Below, piece by piece: positions 23,851 to 35,518 of a stretch of 64,000 nt of DNA (position 1 is the first letter of the stretch; each line of letters begins with the position of its first letter). The stretch lies in assembly GCA_030737875.1 (NCBI GenBank), contig CM060921.1, positions 406,140,192-406,204,191 on the forward strand, given 5' to 3'. The translations under genes and the position numbers were made by a program. The stretch is from Allium sativum. Lineage: Eukaryota; Streptophyta; Magnoliopsida; Asparagales; Amaryllidaceae. The notes under the pieces are model-generated. The model worked only from the letters and a program-made list of their open reading frames with translations. It did no database searches and was not told the DNA's origin.

Positions 23851-24322
23851 CCATGGAGAAAAACTGGTCATTCTCCATATCTAACACCACGGTGTTATTG
23901 GTAAATATTAATTACCATTTCACGTTCAAATCTAATTAAAGATCGAACTATCGCTTGGAGCAAAACTGGTGATACTCCATTCTCAATCACTCTAATCTAA
24001 ATAAAGATTCATTAAAACTCCACTTAGTTTTAATCTTCTCAAAAATCAAGATCCTGTCTTTAACTGGGTTAAAGAACCAATGTCATCTTAAACACGATTC
24101 ATGATAAACTCAAAATCACTTTCCATTGTTAATCGGGTTAAAGAACAGGTGTTATTCAAAACATCGTTCATGATAAACCCCAAAATTCAATTCAAATTCA
24201 ATTCCAATTAAATATTAATTAACTGGACAATTTCCCTAAATCTTAATTCAAAGATTTATTCTTTTCTAAACTGGGTTCAAGAACAGTGTTACTTAAGACA
24301 CCATTCACGACGAACCCAAAAT
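23851..24322 (-). repeat. hairpin array in the 3' LTR of copy A
   Basis: In element orientation there are three units of GGGTT(C/T)...GAACCC or TTTAACCC, with inner GGTGTT/AACACC-like pairs, then two ATGGAG...CTCCAT-like units. Counterparts lie in every LTR of the family. Confidence 0.55.
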
Positions 24323-25261
24323 CCCATTTGATATTAAATACAAGGCTCTGAATAGAAAATATATCGGCTTATATTCAATATCAAATTCTGAAACCAACAA
24401 ATATTGTATTGGAAATAACGATATAAATATATCTTTCAAATTTCCGCAACCATATCTGTATAATCACGAAATCCAACATTGAAATATTTCGAAGATAATT
24501 TCAATTCAACTCCATTCCAATTCGTATATTGGAAATTCTGATTATTTTCAAAACCGTTTCAAATCTAGTTCAAAACTAGTTCATTTCGATAAAAATATAT
24601 TTTTATCCTTTCTAATGTGGAATTTTTCACCCCAATTCTTTTCAATTCATATATTATGATTTTATACAAATTATTAATATTTTTGATAATTTTATCAAGG
24701 CCCGTTCAGTCGATTTCCCATAACGGTCGTCGAACTGCACTTACAGCGACCTTTTCCAAATTTGATTTGGACATAATTCCAAATCCAACCGTTAGATTTC
24801 AAATTTCTAATATTCATTGGAAATCTCTTTTCGATACGAACCCAACGGTTCTGGTTTTAGGAGAATCCGACGGTCGGATCTCCCGCAGTGTTAATTTGAA
24901 GTCAATGGTCGAAATTCGCGAACTGCCACGGTGTGACGCGTTCTATTCAGGCCATTTAATACATACAATATATATATTATATATATTTCGTCGATTTCAA
25001 TTCAAAACGTATTTTATAAATCGTTTTAAATTCGTTTTCGAAACAATTTCAACTTCATATTCAATTTCAAATCAAAATTGAATATTTCATATCATTAATA
25101 TATAAATGATAATATTTTCAAAACGTTACATTTTGAAATCACTTCCTTTTCTATATTCATTATAAAAACGAATATAATCGATATAAATATCTTTCGCGTC
25201 AAAATGGCACATATCTAATCAACACGGCTTTATATATTTCAATAACTTCGTTATTCTATTC

Positions 25262-25455
25262 AACAAATGAATATTTATTCTATTCAACACATGAATCTAT
25301 ATTTCTTTCAACACATGAATCTATATTTCTTTCAACACATGAATATTTATTTTTCTTTCAACACATGAATATTTATTTTTCTTTCAACACATGAATATTC
25401 TCAACACATGAGCATCGTCAACACATGACTATTTATTCTATTCAACACATGAATC
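25262..25455 (-). repeat. tandem CAACACATGAAT repeats
   Basis: About nine degenerate units, mostly CAACACATGAAT plus a TATTTCTTT-like spacer. Counterparts: 32546-32745 in copy A, and 40480-40570 and 40795-40870 in copy B. Confidence 0.8.
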
Positions 25456-25970
25456 TTTATTCTATAATATTCTTTATTTTCCCGATTGGAATGAGGCCCA
25501 ATCAATTAACATATAAGGTTAATTATATGGATTCCATACAACACATGTATACAATAGCAATGATAAATAATCAACCATCATCCAAAGTGCACCACACAAC
25601 TGCATAAGCATTAAACATAAATAATTAACGCCCATCCAATCTGTCAATCAAACAATCAACATACCACTAAACAATTGGGATTAGGGTACGTCAAATATCA
25701 TCCCAACACCCGTGTGGGGTTTCAATCCACAGACGTTGAATATTATTTGTGCAGTTGGGCGATGTGTAAAATTTATTGTCCCAATCAATGTCCTTCAAAT
25801 AGGTGTACATACACAAACCGTCCGGTTTGTAAATGAATATTTATTTATTCACATTCACGTTAAAAATTATATTTTTAACGATAATTAATTTATTTCACAC
25901 ATTAATGTTTTATTATCCATTTCACATCAACATCACAAACAAACTTGACAACACATCAAACAAGCATACA

Positions 25971-26031
25971 AGTCGTCCATGGTCTGTGGACGACGGGTGT
26001 CGAGTGCTGCTAAGCACCGTCTGCATCCTAG
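25971..26031 (-). promoter_or_regulatory. conserved GC-balanced block with hairpin, 3' LTR of copy A
   Basis: A strongly conserved island inside AT-rich LTR DNA. GTCGTCC pairs with GGACGAC around the palindromic CCATGG region, and GGTG pairs with CACC next to it. Copies: 33263-33323, 39911-39970 (one G-T pair) and a shortened one at 60787-60843. Confidence 0.5.
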
Positions 26032-26159
26032 TGTATATTTTAACTAGAAAACAAGATTTAAACTAAGAAGTTCTCACCGATTAGCTAAACCAAACATTGC
26101 GACTCTTCATATGTAGAAATCTTCATCGTGTTCGCCTTTTGTCAATTTCGTTGTCCGTA

Positions 26160-26760
26160 GCCACTACATATATAAAAAATCACATTTTTATATTGTTGCT
26201 ATGTATATAAAAATTACATTTTTATAATCACTCTATAGGGATAAAAATCACATTTTTATACCGCTACTATATAGATAAAAATTCTATTTTTATACCGCTA
26301 CTATATAGATAAAAATTCTATTTTTATAACGGTGTTCATATAATAAAGATCATATTTTTATCACGCTAACTTCATAAAGATCACATCTTTATCTTCACTT
26401 CGTATTTTTTATCGCTATGAAAACATTATAAAAATCACTACTTTATATCGTTATTATACATATAAAAATCACTTCTTTTTTACACTGCATGTATAGAAAA
26501 GATTATATTTTTATAATGCTCTTGTATATATAAAAAAAAAAATCAAATCTTGAAGTTGTTATTCGTATGATAAAAACCATATTTTTGTCTAAATAAAGAT
26601 CACATCTTCATACAAATAAAAACCCTAACTTTGCTAAGTAAAAATCGTATTTTTACATACATAAAAATTATAACTTTCCTATATACAAACCAAATCTTTT
26701 CCTAAGTTAAAAATATAACTTTCCCCTTAATAAAAATATAATTTTTATCTACATTAAAGA
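26160..26760 (-). repeat. AT-rich minisatellite with TAAAAAT...ATTTTTA palindromes
   Basis: Degenerate units of about 30-35 bp built on TAAAAATAGAATTTTTATC plus a TATATAGTAGCGGTG-like linker. Copies: 33450-34040, 38930-39780 and 60120-60655. Confidence 0.8.
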
Positions 26761-26854
26761 TCTAATTTTTATTTACTTTCAAAATTCTAATTGCTAATTT
26801 TATTTAAAGATCATTACATAAAAGAATTTAAATAAACTAAATAAAGAAACTTAC

Positions 26855-27235
26855 TGTTCTTTGACGGTTGGGGGGGGGGGGGAGGGGGGCTGCTGCTGCA
26901 TCGGACGGCAGGGGGTGGTGCCGGGTCTCGTCAGGTGGTGGAGCTATGGGTGCGGTGTCAGAGGGTTGCGGGTGGTGCAGTTTTCAAATCAGGTGGGTTG
27001 GAGATGAGAGAGAGGAGGCGGTGGTGCAGTGGAGGGAGTGGTGAAGGTCGGCGGCTGAGCGGAGGGGAGGGGCGGCGCTGTAACTAGCGAAGGCAGCTAG
27101 GGCGGTGGGGTTTTCAGGCGCGCTCGACGAGAGGAGGACCGAGAAGAGGAGCGGGAGGCTACTAGGGGGAGGAGAGAAGGGAGGGGTGGCGCACGCCAGG
27201 CGAGGCGGCGGCTCTGATCGAATCAGGGGGGATTT
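26855..27235 (-). other. GC-rich leader-like cassette, 3' LTR of copy A
   Basis: In element orientation a C-rich, very GC-rich stretch follows a TATA-like run and a CTCTCTACCTCACTCTC pyrimidine patch, and ends at ACA-GTAAGT (donor at 26849-26854). This looks like a 5' leader exon driven by the LTR. It resembles the cassette at 34157-34530 but not those in copies B and C. It carries Pro/Ser/Arg-rich frames without conserved start or family, so no protein is called. Confidence 0.5.
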
Positions 27236-27292
27236 CTTTTGTTTTTTTTCTCGATATAAAATAAAATAGAAGGGAGAGAGAGTGAGGTAGAG

Positions 27293-27332
27293 AGTATATA
27301 TATATATATATTTTATTAATTTTATAATCTAT
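27293..27332 (-). promoter_or_regulatory. TATA-like promoter of copy A LTR
   Basis: On the minus strand GATTATAAAATTAATAAAAT and a TA run precede CTCTCTACCTCACTCTCTC, a pyrimidine patch typical of plant start sites. The exact box is uncertain. Confidence 0.4.
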
Positions 27333-28200
27333 AAAGTTACTTTTTATTTCGACCTCGAAATCAAGCCCACCGACTGTCGTCTATAGCTAGTTACTCCCAT
27401 TCCGAACACAATGGGATATATATCGTAAGCTGATTCGATCGTTTCGATCAGTTTTCGTCAAAATCAAAATATAAATCTATATATTGAATATGAACGTGCA
27501 TTTCAATTTACCGGGGTCACATATGGACTCTAAAAATTCCTGAAAAATATTTTCTAGCTTCGTATTTACGATACGGTTCTAACAAAACTAATTTCACTAA
27601 ATTCTGAGACCGTTTGAAAAATGGCCATTTTCCAGTCGATTAAAATTGACTGAAATGGTCAAAACACGTTTAACTTCGCCATGCCCACGTATTAATTCAG
27701 AAAATTATGAATTTTGAAAATTAGCCATAACTTGACATCACGGATCCAACAAAAGTGGTTTCATCGAAAACCGAGGTCGTTTGCAAAATTTCCATTTTTA
27801 AAGGCCATAATTCCATAGCGACTATTCTGAATTTTCAACTGGGCATAACTTTTTATTCCCGCTATGAAATTTCAATTTTTCGGATTCGTTGGAAAGATAT
27901 TCTCTATTAGATTCTAATATTTTTGGTTTCTCTAAAATCCGGTTTATTTTGAACCCTGTACATTCATTTTAAGTTTAAAATCGAATTATCGAACTACCGC
28001 GCCATTTTCAATTCCTTTTATAATTAAAATAAAATATTTATATTCTAACGTCGATTCAAATAAATATATACTTCTAATTCTATTCAAAAATAAATTCCTC
28101 GTCGTTATTATTTAAAATAATTCATTTTAAATATCCAAATTTCTTTAAATTAGCCAAAATAAAAATTTTAAATTTGCTCAGAATTTCCAGGTTATTACAA

Positions 28201-28215
28201 TCTCCCCCACTTAAA
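28201..28215 (-). promoter_or_regulatory. polypurine tract of copy A
   Basis: On the minus strand TTTAAGTGGGGGAGA, one base before the 3' LTR. It is preceded by a CGAAAAG motif like those of copies B, C and the Tekay element. Confidence 0.85.
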
Positions 28216-29228
28216 ACTTTTCGTTCCCGAAAAGGAACGAACCTGAAAGTTGTTTAACTAACCAACTCAACTTCCATTATTTTCTTTACGGCTTAAGTTC
28301 TTCAACTTTTCAGTTTCTAAGAACTTTTCAAATTCTTCAAAAATTTGGCTAACACCCTAAATTCTCGAAAAATTTCGCTATAACCTCCCCTGCACCTGGG
28401 ACTTCGGGATATTTCAAATAGCCTCCCATGGCCCTCATCAATCCAAAAAGAAAAAGAAACACCCAAGCGGCTAGCCAAACGGCTCATAAAATCATCAAAT
28501 CCCAATAAATTTGTAAACATGTACCTATTTGTCGGGCAAACAATTTTATTCTTCTGCTCTAGCCTCCTTGCTATGACCTGTGCAATGTAAGTACATGTAT
28601 ATGCATGCATTTTCAAATAATTTTCAATACAGTTCAATATTTGATTCAATTTGGCATAATGGTTCAAAATTATCAAACCAATAATCAAACAACACAACCA
28701 TCAATCAGTTAATGAATTAACGTTTCAAATTCATAATTTTGATATATATACACAGAAAATTATGTTTTTGATGCCAAAGCACAACAATAAGTTCTATCTA
28801 GTTTTGGTTCTCACACCAGTCTAATGGAAATATATAGATATCTCACTTTCGAAACTCGAAAATAAATACTGGTGATGGCGCTCCATCATCAGAATCATGT
28901 CCGGGCGACTAGAGTGTGACTCTATATCTATCCAGTATATTAAAACATCGAATATACGTTCATGACGCGTATACGAAAAATCTTTATATACTCGATTTTC
29001 CAAATTCAATACAAATAAAATATTCAAATACGTATATTTGAATTTAACTTTCAAAACAAAATTTGTTTTCATTTTTATATTTCAAAATTTTCACTCTTCA
29101 CACTCGTTCTAGGATACTACTGATCCTATTTCTAACGAGTCATTCTAATTGGATATTATTAATCCAATATCTGATGAATTCTTTAGTTTGGTTCTAATGT
29201 GTCTTGTTCTCGAGCTCTGTAAACCAAA

Positions 29229-29240
29229 GCTCTGATACCA
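29229..29240 (-). promoter_or_regulatory. primer-binding site of copy A, initiator tRNA-Met
   Basis: TGGTATCAGAGC on the minus strand, three bases after the 5' LTR. Confidence 0.92.
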
Positions 29241-29243
29241 CTT

Positions 29244-32200
29244 TATAACGACCTGAACTTCCCCGTGAAGGAAAGCCCGGATTGCTTTGAGGACATGACC
29301 AATCAGAACACAAACAGGAGAACATTTCATTGTTTATTACAACAATTCCATCAGAATACAAGAATATACAGAGTATGAATAAATATTACACATTCGATGA
29401 ATATCAGAGATTACAATAAATTACATAGCAGCGGAAAAATAATACATAACACAACTGAAAGTAATACACGGATACAGAGCTTTCCGAGCATCGTTCCAGC
29501 TGTGAATCAGGATCCTGTGAATATAAATCTGCAAAACCAAAACCACTAGCTGCCCATGTGGAAAATAGGGGCACCCAGAGTTTAGGTTAAAACAATAAAC
29601 TCCAGGTCAGTCATGTGACTGGTGTGAGAACTAAAACAGTTATTAATCTTTATTTTAAAGTTAGGTAAATCAAGGGACCACGCCGTATAACACGGAACGG
29701 GTTTCCTCCCAAGAATACCAGTGCATAAAACAAACAGCGCAATGCTAAATAAAGAAAAATGAAGCTATTATAAGACCCAGGTCCCATCACACAATGCAAC
29801 GCAAGCCGGAGGATAGGGTTTTTACCTTATAATAGCGAAAGAATGCTTGATACGTTAAATTTCATCTTTTATTATTACTATAAGCGAAGAAAACAATTTC
29901 AATCATAAGTATCAATCATAGATGGCATAAGTGTCCCATACCACTATGTCGCCAATACTAGGCTCTACAAATAAAACCGAAATATCACGTATTGGAAATT
30001 GGATTCCATCATGAGTCGAGGCAAGGGGCAAGCTCCTCTCCGTTCGAGACACTCTAGCAAATGTCTCAGGACCACACACAGCAATCCTTGGAATCGGTTG
30101 AGCCAGTCCTCTCTTACTTTTGAGGATTAGTTATTCCTGAACACACGTTTCCCGGTCCTATAGGACCTATATAATGGTCTGTACGTCGGCTCACATAGTG
30201 CCAGTTATCGACCATATATTCGAGGCGCCTTGCATTCCAACAACCACACAGGTAAAAAGTATATAAATGTCAGGGCTGGTAGGTCACTGACATCACCCAT
30301 AGCTAGAAAGAAATGTCGTGTTCTCCCAACGGTCCTTATCCCGTTTTTGACTCATACCGAGGTGTGAGGCTCAAGAATTAACACTATACACAAAGCTGTG
30401 CCACACAGGCCGTGTTTTGATCATCAACCACAAGACTTTGCTTTTCAACAGAAGCCTTGATCATCTGCCAATTAGGCATGCCACACAGGCAATTCACTCC
30501 ATGCGACTGATGTCCATCGATATACAACCTCTGAGCTCGTACGTCTCAGAGAAGGGCGTTAAGCAAGAGAATAAATTCTCCGCCGCCAAACAGATGTATA
30601 TTTAATAGAGTTCAATCAACACAGAATAAAATCCGGTGTCAGACACACAGTCCATTTACAAGTTCGTTCTGGCTCTGAACGAAACCGGAGGCACTTTCCT
30701 CGCATTTTCGTCGATCTCCAAGTACGTCTAGACGATATCCAACATATTCCCTCATCTTGGGTCTACAGCCCAATCAAGATTGTCAGGAATCATCCAAACG
30801 ACGTGAAGACCTCCGGTCTTCACCTTCGACATATCGTCGAATCAGTTATTCAGAATGGATATAAACCTGGCCTTTCTGGATAACCCGCGTATAAAATAAA
30901 CAAGTGTTACACAAACACAACTTACGCCTCATTCCAATTCAGAATATTCTTTTATTCAAATTTTCACAATCTTAGGGAAAGGTTCACATTAATTTTATCA
31001 AAGATAAATTCTTCTCAATTTATTCTTTAATCTTCCTTTGGATATCATTTCAACCCATGTTAAGGTTTTCCAAACTAGTCGGGACTAGCGAACCACACCG
31101 AAGTAATTATTTATTTTATTTCCCAATCCCAACCTATTCATCCCATGGAGCAAAACTGGTCTTATTCCATATCTAACACCACGGTGTTATTGGTAAATAT
31201 TAATTACCATTTCACGTTCAAATCTAATTAAAGATTTAACTATTGCTTAGAGAAAAACTGGAGATACTCCATTCTCGATCACTTTAATCTAATTAAAGAT
31301 TCATTAAAACTCCACTTTGTTTTAATCTTCTCAAAAATCAAGATCTTGTCTTAAACTGGCTTAAAGAACTAGTGTCATCTAAAACACGGTTCACGATAAA
31401 CTCAAAATCGCTTTCCATTGTTAATCGGGTTAAAGAACAGGTGTTATTCAAAACACCGCTCACGATAAACCCCAAAATTCAATTCAAATTCAATTCTGAT
31501 TAAATATTAATTAACTGGACAATTTCCCTAAATCTTAATTAAAAGATTTATTCTTTTCTAAACTGGGTTCAAGAACAGTGTTACTTAAGACACCATTCAC
31601 CACGAACCCAAAATCCCATTTGATATTAAATACAAGGCTCTGAATAGAAAATAAATCGGCTTATATTCAATATCAAATTCTGAAACCAACAAAAATCGAA
31701 TTGGAATTAATGATATAAATATATCTTTCAAATTTCCATAACCATATCTGTATAATCACGAAATCCAACATCGAAATATTCCGAAGTTAATTTCGATTCA
31801 AATCCACTCCAATTCGTATGTTGGAAATTCTGATTATTTTCAAAACCGTTTCAAATCTAGTTCAAAACTAGTTCATTTCGATAAAAATATATTTTTATCC
31901 TTTCTAATGTGGAATTTTTCACCCTAATTATTTCCAATTCAAATATTATGATTTTACACAAATTATTACTATATTTAATAATTTTATCAAGGCCCGTTCA
32001 GTCGATTTCCCATAACGGTCGTCGAACTGCACTTACAACGACCTTTTCCAAATTTGATTTGGACATAATTCCAAATCCAGCCGTTAGATTTCAAATTTCT
32101 AGTATTCATTGGAAAGCTCTTTTCGATACGAACCCAACGGTTCCGGTTTCAGGAGAATCCGACGGTCGGATCTCCTGCAACGTCAATTCGAAGTCAATGG

Positions 32201-35200
32201 TCGAAATTCGCGAACTGTCGCGGTGCGGTGCGTTCTATTCAGACCATTTAATATATATAATATATATATATATATATTATAATCGATTTCAATTCAAAAC
32301 GTATTTTATAAATCGTTTTAAATTTGTTTTCAAAACAATTTCAACTTCATATCCAATTTCAAATCAAAATTGAATATTTCATATCATTAATATATAAATG
32401 ATAATATTTTCAAAACGTTATATTTTGAAATCACTTCCTTTTCTATATTCATTATAAAAACGAATATAATCGATATAAATATCGTTCGCGTCAAAATGGC
32501 GCATATCTAATCAACACGGCTTTATATATTTCAATAACTTCGTTATTTTATTCAACAAATGAATATTTATTCTATTCAACACATGAATCTATATTTCTTT
32601 CAACACATGAATCCATATTTCTTTCAACACATGAATATTTATTTTTCTATCAAGACATGAATATTTATTTTTCTTTCAACACATGAATATTCTCAACACA
32701 TGAGCATCGTCAACACATGACTATTTATTCTATTCAACACACGAATCTTTATTTTATAATATTCTTTATTTTCCCGATTGGAATGAGGCCCAATCAATTA
32801 ACATATAAGGTTAATTATATGGATTCCATACAACACATGTATACAATAGCAATGATAAATAATCAACTATCATCCAAAGTGCACCACACAACTGCATAAG
32901 CATTAAACATAAATAATTAACGCTCATCCAATCTGTCAATCAAACGATCGACATACCACTAAACAATTGGGATTAGGGTACGTCAAATATCATCCCAACA
33001 CCCGTGTGGGGTTTCAATCCACAGACGTTGAATATTATTTGTGCAGTTGGGCGATGTGTAAAATTTATTGTCCCAATCAATGTCCTTCAAATAGGTGTAC
33101 ATACACAAACCGTCCGGTTTGTAAATGAATATTTATTTATTCACATTCACGTTAAAAATTATATTTTTAACGATAATTAATTTATTTCACACATTAATGT
33201 TTTATTATCCATTTCACATCAACATCACAAACAAACTTGACAACACATCAAACAAGCATACAAGTCGTCCATGGTCTGTGGACGACGGGTGTCGAGTGCT
33301 GCTAAGCACCGTCTGCATCATAGTATATATTTTAACTAGAAAACAAGATTTAAACTGAGAAGTTCTCACCGATTAGCTAAACCAAACATTGCGACTCTTC
33401 ATATGTAGAAATCTTCGTCGTGTTCGCCTTTTGTCAATTTCATTGTCCGTAGCCACTACATATATAAAAATCACATTTTTATATTGCTGCTATGTATATA
33501 AAAATCACATTTTTATAATCACTCTATAGGGATAAAAATCACATTTTTATACCACTACTATATAGATAAAAATTCTATTTTTATACCGCTGCTATATAGA
33601 TAAAAATTCTATTTTTATAACGGTGATCATATAATAAAGATCATATTTTTATCACGCTAACTTCATAAAGATCACATCTTTATCTTCACTTCATATTTAT
33701 AAAAATCGTATTTTTATCGCTATGAAAACATTATAAAAATCACTACTTTATATCGTTATTATACATATAAAAATCACTTCTTTTTGACGCTGCATGTATA
33801 GAAAAGATTATATTTTTATAACGCTCTTGTATATAAAAAAAAAATCAAATCTTGAAGTTGTTATTCATATGATAAAAACCATATTTTTATCTAAATAAAG
33901 ATCACATCTTCATATTAATAAAAACCCTAACTTTGCTAAATAAAAATCGTATTTTTACATACATAAAAATTATAACTTTCCTATATACAAACCAAATCTT
34001 TTCATAAGTTAAAAATATAACTTTCCCCTTAATAAAAATATAATTTTTATCTACATTAAAGATCTAATTTTTATTTACTTTCAAAATTCTAATTGCTAAT
34101 TTTATTTAAAGATCATTACATAAAAGAATTTAAATAAACTAAATAAAGAAACTTACCGTTCTTTGACGGTTGGGGAGGGGGGGCTGCTGCTGCGTCAGAC
34201 TGCATGTGAGGTGCCGGGTCTCGTCAGGTGGTGGAGCTATGGGTGCGGTGTCAGAGGGTTGCGGGGGGTGCGGTTTTCAAATCGGGTGGGTTGGAGATGA
34301 GAGAGAGGAGGCGATGGTGCAGTGGAGGGAGTGGCGGAGGTCGGCGGCTGAGCGGAGGGAAGGGGCGACGCTGTGACTAGCGAAGGCGGCTAGGGCGGTG
34401 GGGTTTTCAGGCGCGCTCGACGAGAGGAGGACCGAGAAGAGGAGCGGGAGACTACTGGGGGTGAGGAGAGAAGGGAGGGGAGGCGCACGCCAGGGGAGGC
34501 GGCGGCTCTGATCGAATCGGGGGGGGGGGGTTTCTTTTGTTTTTTTTCTCGATCTGAAATAAAATAGAAGGGAGAGAGAGTGAGGTAGAGAGTATATAAA
34601 TATATATATTTATTTTATTAATTTTATAATCCATAAAGTTACTTTTTATCTCGACCTCGAAGTCAAGCCCACCGACTATCGTCCATAGCTAGTTACCCCC
34701 ATTCCGAACACAATGGGATATGTATCGTAAGCTGATTTGATCGTTTCGATCAGTTTTTGTCAAAATCAATATATATATATATATATATATCTATATATTG
34801 AATTTGAACGCGCATTTCAATTTATCGGGGCCACATACGGACTCTAAAAATTCCTGAAAAATATTTTCTAGCTTCGTATTGACGATACGGTTCTAACAAA
34901 ACTAATTTCATCAAATTCTGAGACCGTTTGAAAAATGGCCATTTTCCAGTCGATTAAAATTGACTAAAATGGTCAAAACACGTTTAACTTCGCTATGCCC
35001 ACAAATTAATTCAGACAATTATGAATTTTGAAACCTAGCCATAACTTGACATCACGGATCCAACAAAAGTAGTTTCATCAAAAACTGAGGTCATTTGCAA
35101 AATTTCCATTTTTAAGGGCCAGAATTCCATAGCGACTATTCTGAATTTTCAACTAGGCATAACTTTTTATTCCCGCTATGAAATTTCAATTTTTCGGATT

Positions 35201-35513
35201 CATTGGAAAGATATTCTCAATTAGATTCTAATATTTTTGGTTTTGCTAAAATCCAGTTTATTTTGAACCCTGTACATTCATTTGAAGTTTAAAATCGAAT
35301 TATCGAAGTACCGTGCCATTTTCAATTCCTTTTATAATTAAAATAAAATATTTATATTCTAATGTCGATTCAAATAAATATATACTTCTAATTCTATTCA
35401 AAAATAAATTCCTCGTCGTTATTATTTAAAATAATTCATTTTAAATATCCAAAATTCTTTAAATTAGCCAAAATAAAAAAAAAAAATTGGCTCTAAATTT
35501 CCAGGTTATTACA
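29244..35513 (-). repeat. 5' LTR of copy A (6270 bp)
   Basis: Same order of parts as 21961-28199. The GC-rich cassette is at 34157-34530 with its GTAAGT donor at 34151-34156. The hairpin array is at about 31141-31612. Confidence 0.9.
34157..34530 (-). other. GC-rich leader-like cassette, 5' LTR of copy A
   Basis: The homologue of 26855-27235, ending at ACG-GTAAGT. Some plus-strand and minus-strand frames up to 68 codons are composition effects. Confidence 0.5.
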
Positions 35514-35518
35514 TGTTT
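35514..35518. repeat. target-site duplication TGTTT, right of copy A
   Basis: Matches 21956-21960. Confidence 0.85.

Larger units (their letters stand above)
21961..28199 (-). repeat. 3' LTR of copy A (6239 bp)
   Basis: In element orientation it starts TGTAATAACCTGG and ends CGTTATA. Going 5' to 3' it holds a conserved start (28199-27340), a TATA/pyrimidine patch (27335-27240), a GC-rich cassette (27235-26855), an AT minisatellite (26760-26160), a conserved block (26031-25971), ACACATGAAT repeats (25455-25262), a hairpin array (24322-23851) and an R/U5-like end. Confidence 0.9.
28200..29243 (-). other. internal domain of copy A (1044 bp, no gag-pol)
   Basis: It starts with the primer site and ends with the polypurine tract. 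It aligns with the internal domains of copies B (1036 bp) and C (1037 bp). The longest frame, 126 codons (28317-28697), contains VIARRLEQKNKIVCPTNRYM, which is also readable in copy B (44786-45046), but the frames diverge downstream and are broken in copy C. It matches no gag that I recognise and is better seen as a conserved RNA or decayed coding relic. Confidence 0.75.
21961..35513 (-). mobile_element. non-autonomous long-LTR retrotransposon, copy A (13.55 kb)
   Basis: Two LTRs of 6270 bp (5', 29244-35513) and 6239 bp (3', 21961-28199) flank only 1044 bp of internal DNA holding a tRNA-Met primer site and a polypurine tract but no gag or pol. The 5-bp duplication TGTTT shows it inserted as one unit. 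It resembles a LARD-type derivative, but here each LTR is six times the internal domain. The LTRs differ at scattered sites (about six in the first 70 bases of the tataacg end, fewer elsewhere), so it is older than the Tekay element. Movement would need enzymes in trans. Confidence 0.9.

Noticed and set aside
24617..25081. 154-codon frame (and 31909-32373) as a protein gene
   Set aside because: It lies on the strand opposite to the element, inside the LTR, ends in low-complexity Phe/Ile/Tyr sequence, and related pieces in copies B and C are broken.
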